Origin: Opitutia bacterium
GTDB taxonomy: Bacteria > Verrucomicrobiota > Verrucomicrobiia > Opitutales > Coraliomargaritaceae
Length of the DNA: 57,882 bases
Direction: 5' to 3'
Assembly (NCBI GenBank): GCA_002862945.1
Contig: PKCJ01000060.1
Span: forward strand, 1-57,882
Within the stretch, counting starts at the first letter, position 1, and each line of letters begins with the position of its first letter. Below the pieces are notes generated by a model, which was not told the DNA's origin, made no database searches, and saw only the letters and a program-made list of their open reading frames with translations. Below are positions 55,767 through 57,882 of the stretch, piece after piece. The translations under genes and the position numbers were made by a program.

Positions 55767-56552
55767 CTAGTCCAAATTGTGGCACATCCCGAGCGCAGGC
55801 GAGACCTCGCTGGCTTTACCAATGATTTCCGCAGGTACGCCAGCGACACTCGTGTGTGGCGGCACATCTTTGAGCACAACACTGCCAGCACCCACTTTGG
55901 CACCTTCGCCGATCTCGACATTGCCAAGTATCTTGGCACCCGCACCGAGCAGCACGCCCGAACGGACCTTCGGGTGACGGTCACCGCGGTCTTTGCCCGT
56001 GCCACCTAAAGTGACTTCATGCAGGATCGACACGTCGCTTTCTACGACGGCTGTCTCGCCCGCGACAAAGCCAGTTGCGTGGTCGAGCAAAATGCCATGT
56101 CCTATTTGGGCTGCAGGATGGATGTCGACCGCGAAAGTTTCAGAGATGAGACTTTGAAGGTAGAGGGCAAACTCCGTGCGTCCAGCATACCAGAGGTAGT
56201 GCGATACTCGGTAGCAGACCAGTGCCTGTAAGCCCTTGAAGTAGAGAAGTGGCGTCAGAACATCTGGGCAGGCTGGATCTCGCTCGTTCACCGCGATCAT
56301 ATCATAGGCAATGTGTTGCAGGATAGTAGGCTGTTGCACAAAGGCGTCCATGAATGTTTCGTGAAGCACATCAATTGAGGCCGAGTGGTTGACCAGTTTT
56401 CTAGTCAAGCGGTAGGTGAGGCACTCGGCAAAGGAGTCGCGTTCGACCACGGTTTCTTTTAGTAAAGTCCCCAAAGCTGGCTCACGCGCCACGATTTCTT
56501 TCGCGCGTAGTCGAATCTCGCCCCAGTGAGCATCTAAGTCGATAGCTATCAT
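55767..56552 (-). CDS. cysE: Serine O-acetyltransferase
   Basis: Makes O-acetylserine from serine and acetyl-CoA, the first step of cysteine synthesis. The 261-residue protein has the helical N-terminal SATase domain and a left-handed beta-helix with hexapeptide repeats from about residue 145. The active-site block DIHPAAQIGHGILLDHATGF and HEVTLGGTGKDRGDRHPKV are characteristic of CysE. The C-terminal ~20 residues, where CysE binds cysteine synthase and feedback inhibitor, end NLD and lack the usual final Ile. No cysK is next to it. Confidence 0.94.
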   Translation of the reverse strand: MIAIDLDAHWGEIRLRAKEIVAREPALGTLLKETVVERDSFAECLTYRLTRKLVNHSASIDVLHETFMDAFVQQPTILQHIAYDMIAVNERDPACPDVLTPLLYFKGLQALVCYRVSHYLWYAGRTEFALYLQSLISETFAVDIHPAAQIGHGILLDHATGFVAGETAVVESDVSILHEVTLGGTGKDRGDRHPKVRSGVLLGAGAKILGNVEIGEGAKVGAGSVVLKDVPPHTSVAGVPAEIIGKASEVSPALGMCHNLD

Positions 56553-56647
56553 AGTAAAAATTATTAGCCGACTACTGAATAAATGCCAACCAAAAGAGCG
56601 AAAAGTAGCATCGAGCTCTTTCGCTTAGTAGATTCCGTGCTTTCTGA

Positions 56648-56676
56648 TTGATTCTCTGTCAGCTGGCGACAAATAA
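56648..56676 (+). promoter_or_regulatory. Candidate promoter for fabD
   Basis: TTGATT (56648-56653) and AAATAA (56671-56676) with a 17-base spacer, about 30 bases before the fabD ATG. The -10 element is weak. It falls in the 155-base divergent gap with cysE. Confidence 0.3.
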
Positions 56677-56707
56677 TGCACTCTGATTGCATTAAAATTA
56701 TCAAATT

Positions 56708-57613
56708 ATGGCAAAAGGAATACTTTTCTCTGGGCAAGGCGCCCAAAAAGTCGGTATGGGGCACTCGCTTTACGAAAATTCAAAGACTGCTAGGGCTCTC
56801 TACGAAGAGGCCAATGAGGTGCTCGGCTGGGATTTAAAAAGTATCTGCTTCGACGGTCCCGACGAAACTTTGACTGAGACCAAGATCTGTCAGCCCGCAC
56901 TTTACGTGCAAGGCTACGCTCTCTTTAGTATTCTAAAAGAACGCGGTAAGCTGAGTGAGCTTAAGGCGGCTTGCGGCCTCAGTCTCGGCGAGCTGACTGC
57001 ACTGGCCGCAGCGGGCGTTTACGATTTTACGACTGGCCTTCGCTTGGTGGCGGAGCGTGGTCGCGTCATGCAGTTGGCTTGTGATGCAACTAAGGGGGGG
57101 ATGGCGGCCGTGATTGGTGGCACTTCCGAGGATGTGCAAACTTTCTGCGATGAGTTCGATATCGAGATCGCTAATTTGAATTGCCCCGGACAGATCATCA
57201 TCTCGGGCGACAATACAAAAGTAATCGAAGCCGTCGCCGCCTCCAAGGGACGCTTCAAACTTTGCAAGCCGCTCAATGTGGCGGGCGCTTATCACAGCTG
57301 CCTCATGCAATCGGCTCGGGATGCTTTTGCTGAGTTCATCAAAGACTTTGATTTCAAAGTTCCCGAGATCGTTTGCTATACCAACGTCACGGGTGGTCAG
57401 GTCAGTGATCCGGAAGCGATTAAGGAGGCACTTGTCAGTCAAGTCGTCTCATCAGTGCGCTTTGAAGATAACTTACGCAACATGGCTGTGGATAACGGTC
57501 TGAACGAATTTTATGAGTGTGGTCCAGGCAAAGTGCTTGCCGGGTTCGCTAAGCGCATTGATCGCTCGCTTGTGGTCACGCCGATGTCTGAATTTGAGGA
57601 GGTCCCGGAGTAA
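56708..57613 (+). CDS. fabD: Malonyl-CoA:acyl carrier protein transacylase
   Basis: Loads malonyl groups onto acyl carrier protein for type II fatty acid synthesis. The 301-residue protein has the oxyanion FSGQGAQ block at the N-terminus, nucleophile Ser92 in GLSLGELTAL, Arg near 117 that binds the malonyl carboxylate (AERGRVM), and catalytic His196 in GAYHSCLM. It stands without other fab genes in view; mpl follows on the same strand after 143 bases. Confidence 0.94.
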   Translation: MAKGILFSGQGAQKVGMGHSLYENSKTARALYEEANEVLGWDLKSICFDGPDETLTETKICQPALYVQGYALFSILKERGKLSELKAACGLSLGELTALAAAGVYDFTTGLRLVAERGRVMQLACDATKGGMAAVIGGTSEDVQTFCDEFDIEIANLNCPGQIIISGDNTKVIEAVAASKGRFKLCKPLNVAGAYHSCLMQSARDAFAEFIKDFDFKVPEIVCYTNVTGGQVSDPEAIKEALVSQVVSSVRFEDNLRNMAVDNGLNEFYECGPGKVLAGFAKRIDRSLVVTPMSEFEEVPE

Positions 57614-57756
57614 ATGCTAAATTTTTTAAACCCGAGGTCTCGCGCTGGTTGTTTCGATAGATTCCAAGCCTTGAGCTTGTCGATTGGAGCGAAAATTAGC
57701 CTGATCGCTTTTGTAGATTCTGCCCCATCCCGCAAGCGTAAGCCCTTCATTCAATA

Positions 57757-57882
57757 ATGCGCATCTATTTCATGGGTATCTGCGGCACGGCCATGGGTAA
57801 TGCAGCGCTCCTTCTTAAAGAACAAGGTCATGAGGTGCTCGGCTGCGATGCAGCTGTCTATCCGCCTATGTCCGATGTGCTG
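57757..57882 (+). CDS. mpl: UDP-N-acetylmuramate:tripeptide ligase Mpl, N-terminal part (3' end outside window)
   Basis: The first 42 residues are present and run off the right edge. They show the glycine-rich nucleotide-binding start MRIYFMGICGTAMGNAALLL and the VYPPMSDVL segment, which marks Mpl (murein peptide recycling) rather than MurC, whose equivalent differs. Mpl attaches recovered L-Ala-D-Glu-meso-DAP tripeptide to UDP-MurNAc, consistent with the meso-DAP-type MurE here. The ATG at 57757 was chosen because the family N-terminus begins exactly there. Confidence 0.8.
   Translation, partial: MRIYFMGICGTAMGNAALLLKEQGHEVLGCDAAVYPPMSDVL

Overview
The window looks like chromosomal housekeeping DNA from a Gram-negative bacterium, most probably a Verrucomicrobiota member of the Opitutia/Puniceicoccales type (an inference; no rRNA is present). 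Reasons: a meso-diaminopimelate-type MurE and an Mpl ligase, a dcw cluster that stops after mraY, an orphan type II-like pseudopilin with a C-terminal G-H-(5)-DG segment, a DUF3568-type lipoprotein, a long Bacteroidota/Verrucomicrobiota-style amidophosphoribosyltransferase, and weak Shine-Dalgarno use. I found no tRNA, rRNA, CRISPR array, prophage or insertion sequence.

Layout. 1-1736: the 3' end of a pilT-type twitching ATPase gene, then argH. 1800-2992 (minus): a DUF971 gene overlapping metF. 3244-11481 (plus): a compact division and cell-wall cluster, mraZ - small ORF - rsmH - ftsL-like - small ORF - class B PBP - murE - murF - mraY, preceded by a 10-bp-periodic TGG array that looks like the MraZ operator. 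11458-16322 (minus): a possible small ORF, proA, a PfkB-family kinase, a lipoprotein and xseA. 16500-20689 (plus): a LysM protein, a Nudix hydrolase and a large AsmA-like protein. 20763-27019 (minus): rph, an EF-G of the second (EF-G2) type, a TPR-like protein, a wrecked PP2C phosphatase gene and a DinG-type helicase with a small coupled ORF. 27131-30923 (plus): acylphosphatase, an ABC-2 exporter pair, a membrane-anchored TPR-like protein and an inositol-monophosphatase-family enzyme. 31021-33661 (minus): a CBS/DRTGG-regulated family II pyrophosphatase and the pseudopilin.

33883-47506 is one continuous thirteen-gene complex I operon, nuoB to nuoN, with no nuoA in front. NuoG is short and has lost the CxxCxxxC motif of the N7 cluster. 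After it come a NYN-domain RNase (plus), a secreted GH32 fructanase (minus), a beta-CASP metallo-beta-lactamase protein (minus), a long purF-type gene (plus), a CPA1 antiporter fused to TrkA-N and EIIA domains whose phospho-histidine position is Asn (minus), cysE (minus), fabD (plus), and the start of mpl at the right edge.

Together the genes cover peptidoglycan precursor synthesis and recycling, septation, respiration, one-carbon and amino-acid metabolism, purine synthesis and envelope maintenance. I do not see a defence island or biosynthetic cluster. The most informative oddities are the MraZ-box array, two orphan small ORFs inside the dcw cluster, the PP2C deletion relic, the EIIA His-to-Asn change, the missing nuoA, the NuoG N7 loss, and the ABC-2/TPR gene set.
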